DNA from: Desulfurococcales archaeon
GTDB lineage: Archaea > Thermoproteota > Thermoprotei_A > Sulfolobales > Desulfurococcaceae
Direction of reading: 5' to 3'
Assembly (NCBI GenBank): GCA_015522345.1
Contig: WAML01000001.1
Coordinates: forward strand, 1 to 6,420
DNA length: 6,420 nucleotides
A program made the position numbers and the translations under genes. The notes under the pieces were generated by a model. That model was not told where the DNA came from and searched no databases. It saw only the letters and a program-made list of their open reading frames with translations. This document shows, in pieces, positions 4,704 to 6,420 of this stretch (the stretch's first letter is position 1; each line of letters opens with the position of its first letter).

Positions 4704-6064
4704 TAATGAACACCCATCATCATCTTCCACATATTCTTTATGAGTAAATGTTCTATGTTTAAAGACTTTAAATATATCTTAAGAACTACTATATCAAACG
4801 GCAACATAATATGCTCAACTATATTAGGTTTAATTAATGAAGTTTTTACTCCATTAGGATGTCTCCAGTTATAATACAATGCTCTATCTATATTCCATGA
4901 AGTTATAACACGGAGTTTTTTACTCATAGTACTAGGGTTAACAAATACCATAGCTAACAATTTATTGCCGTAATCGAACAAGTAGTCCATTAAATATATT
5001 GTCGAAGGAGTATAGTATACTATATCGTGTATTCTATCACTTATAAGAGTAAATGGTTTACGGAGAACCCCCTTCATCTCAGGAAATTCTATAATATTTG
5101 CTAAACTAATACTATGAAGCAAAGATAATTCTCTCTGACTAGACAAATATATAATGTACTTACCTTTATCAAACAATACCCTTGAACGCTCAAATACAAT
5201 ATCCTTTAGTAAAGGATTCACTAAACCTATGAAAACATTATTCCATAACCCAATCCATAAACTATTCATCAAAATTTGACCTGATTCCTCTAGAGAAATA
5301 TCAGTTAATTCACTATAGACCGTATAAGGATTTAGAAGGTATGTATACATGTTTATCCAGGGAAATTTTATAGATACTCTTCCTTTGGTATCTATGTATA
5401 CAAGGTTCTTTATGGTGTGCACTAGAATCTTCGTTCCATCACTATATGATATGATTAAGTTTACTCCATCAAATCTATGACTACATTCTCTACTTTGCTC
5501 TTCAAACACTAACTCGATACCATATTTCTTAAAGGAGATTTTATTACAGGAAATATCAATTCCTATTTTAGAAGTATACCGGTGATCTTTGCCGGATACC
5601 ATAGATTCCTTTATATCAATTTTTTTAAGTTCCATAGGCTTAAAATAATACATATGTATAATATCATCGTTTTCGTAAACACGGTAAACCGGTATTGGTA
5701 AGGGATTGAAAACATAATTACTGCTGGAATCATTTTCACTAGCTTCCTTTAAAAACATCTTAAGTATTTTATCTAAACCAGTTATAGATAAAGAAGGTTT
5801 CCAGGGGCAATAGCGTTCTCCAGAGCCAAGTATTAAATAGAAATCATCATTAGATTCTTTACTACATGTAAAAATATTACTATGACCATACATATCTTTA
5901 ACAATAATCTTTCGACACGGAACATCTTCTATAACTACTTTGTATTTCCTTAACTTACTTACTTGAATTATCCATGGGCTCTTCTTAAGTATTTCTAGTG
6001 GTATATAGAGTTCTTCTGCACAATTATCACTTAATATACTAATGCATTTACATAGTTTATTCAC
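4703..6064 (-). CDS. Hypothetical protein of 453 aa, coupled to the phosphatase
   Basis: I do not recognise this protein. It appears to be mixed alpha/beta and largely beta-rich, with many short Ile/Tyr strands, and has no signal peptide or clear membrane segment. Cys residues cluster at the N-terminus (5, 7 and 15), with others at 50, 67, 86, 173 and 194. A Ser/Asn/Asp-rich stretch at about 110-117 may link an N-terminal domain (about 1-108) to the rest. The region of about 365-435 looks like a beta-sandwich ending (MVFVNPSTMSKKLRVITSW, then IMLPFDIVVLKIYL), reminiscent of the last domain of some glycoside hydrolases, but I see no catalytic motif and make no enzyme call. The start is GTG 6064, 8 nt after AAGGTG (6078-6073), overlapping the upstream stop as TAGTG. 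Its own stop overlaps the phosphatase start. It is clearly a coding gene, of unknown function. Confidence 0.8.
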   Translation of the reverse strand: MNKLCKCISILSDNCAEELYIPLEILKKSPWIIQVSKLRKYKVVIEDVPCRKIIVKDMYGHSNIFTCSKESNDDFYLILGSGERYCPWKPSLSITGLDKILKMFLKEASENDSSSNYVFNPLPIPVYRVYENDDIIHMYYFKPMELKKIDIKESMVSGKDHRYTSKIGIDISCNKISFKKYGIELVFEEQSRECSHRFDGVNLIISYSDGTKILVHTIKNLVYIDTKGRVSIKFPWINMYTYLLNPYTVYSELTDISLEESGQILMNSLWIGLWNNVFIGLVNPLLKDIVFERSRVLFDKGKYIIYLSSQRELSLLHSISLANIIEFPEMKGVLRKPFTLISDRIHDIVYYTPSTIYLMDYLFDYGNKLLAMVFVNPSTMSKKLRVITSWNIDRALYYNWRHPNGVKTSLIKPNIVEHIMLPFDIVVLKIYLKSLNIEHLLIKNMWKMMMGVH

Positions 6065-6420
6065 TATACTATCACCTTTTTGACAGGCATAAGCCTTACA
6101 TCCAATAATGTATCATTGCCTTCATAGAGATCAGCTAGTTTGGCTATGAGCTCAGATACATTGCTACTATATATCTCTACAATGAAACTATTATATCCTA
6201 GGCTATTGCCTACATCATATTGTAGAGTCAATCCAGTACTAGATATATAGTTGTTTTTAAAGAGTATATTGAGTATTTCATAGAATATATTGTTTTCTTT
6301 TACACTTAACTGCATTAAGTAGTTAGGTGATTTATATAAGTAGTATATTTTCCTAACAATATATCTTTTAACATGATTTATAAAATGGTACTTTATAGTT
6401 GATTCGGGCACATAATATCT
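6064..6420 (-). CDS. Hypothetical protein, 3' part (at least 118 aa), 5' end probably outside window
   Basis: I do not recognise this protein. It has a basic, Tyr-rich N-terminal part (HFINHVKRYIVRKIYYLYK) followed by a likely beta-alpha-beta region near the end (SFIVEIY, then SELIAKLADLYEG, then LLDVRLMPVKKVIV), which could be a small ferredoxin-like fold. The first internal start codon is GTG 6411, but no ribosome binding site precedes it and the frame stays open through Arg-Tyr-Tyr to the edge. The gene therefore probably begins beyond 6420. An ATG at 6413 is in another frame and soon hits a stop. The TAG stop at 6066-6064 overlaps the GTG of the 453-residue gene by one base, showing a three-gene operon with the phosphatase. 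Confidence 0.7.
   Translation of the reverse strand, partial: RYYVPESTIKYHFINHVKRYIVRKIYYLYKSPNYLMQLSVKENNIFYEILNILFKNNYISSTGLTLQYDVGNSLGYNSFIVEIYSSNVSELIAKLADLYEGNDTLLDVRLMPVKKVIV

Noticed and set aside
4711..4725. Repeated GATGAT on the minus strand, considered as a C box or microsatellite
   Set aside because: No paired D box; it is only three units, inside the end of the 453-residue gene, and forms part of the ribosome binding region of the phosphatase.

Overview
The window is AT-rich (roughly one third G+C by eye), gene-dense archaeal DNA, most likely from a hyperthermophilic crenarchaeon of the Desulfurococcales or a near relative. The evidence is a group II chaperonin (thermosome) gene, an archaeal PPP-family phosphatase, TATA-type promoters, ribosome binding sites of the GAGGTG/GGTG type that match the archaeal 16S tail, strong use of AGA and ATA codons, and many short proteins without an obvious assignment. 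I cannot name the genus.

Layout. (1) Minus strand 1-1004: the N-terminal 334 codons of a thermosome subunit; its 3' end lies outside the window. (2) A divergent promoter region, 1005-1157, carries repeated ATAAGC/GCTTAT half-sites over the thermosome TATA box and leads rightwards into a 115-residue helical protein of unknown function (1158-1505, +). (3) A tightly packed minus-strand cluster, read from 3281 down to 1546, holds four small uncharacterised genes: an acidic 102-residue protein, a zinc-ribbon protein with a very basic N-terminal tail, a 67-residue helical protein, and a thioredoxin-fold protein that lacks the CXXC motif. (4) A divergent region near 3282-3467 carries a 10-bp-stem hairpin and two TATA elements. 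It feeds the four-gene cluster on one side and, on the other, a very short Hsp20/alpha-crystallin-like protein (ending at 3752, +). (5) Minus strand 6420-3783: a second operon of three genes joined by one-base stop/start overlaps. It holds a partial unknown gene, a 453-residue unknown protein, and a PPP-family Ser/Thr phosphatase.

How they fit together. Two protein-folding genes (thermosome and Hsp20-like) bracket the four-gene cluster, and each shares a divergent promoter region with an uncharacterised gene, so a stress or protein-quality role for the cluster is a reasonable but unproven inference. The PPP phosphatase is translationally coupled to the 453-residue orphan, which suggests that they act together.

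Start sites. Most starts sit 7-10 nt after a GGTG or GGAGG element. On this basis I moved the phosphatase start to 4703 and the Hsp20-like start to 3468, and I propose a rare ATT start at 2946 for the zinc-ribbon gene. I saw no tRNA, rRNA, CRISPR array or insertion sequence.
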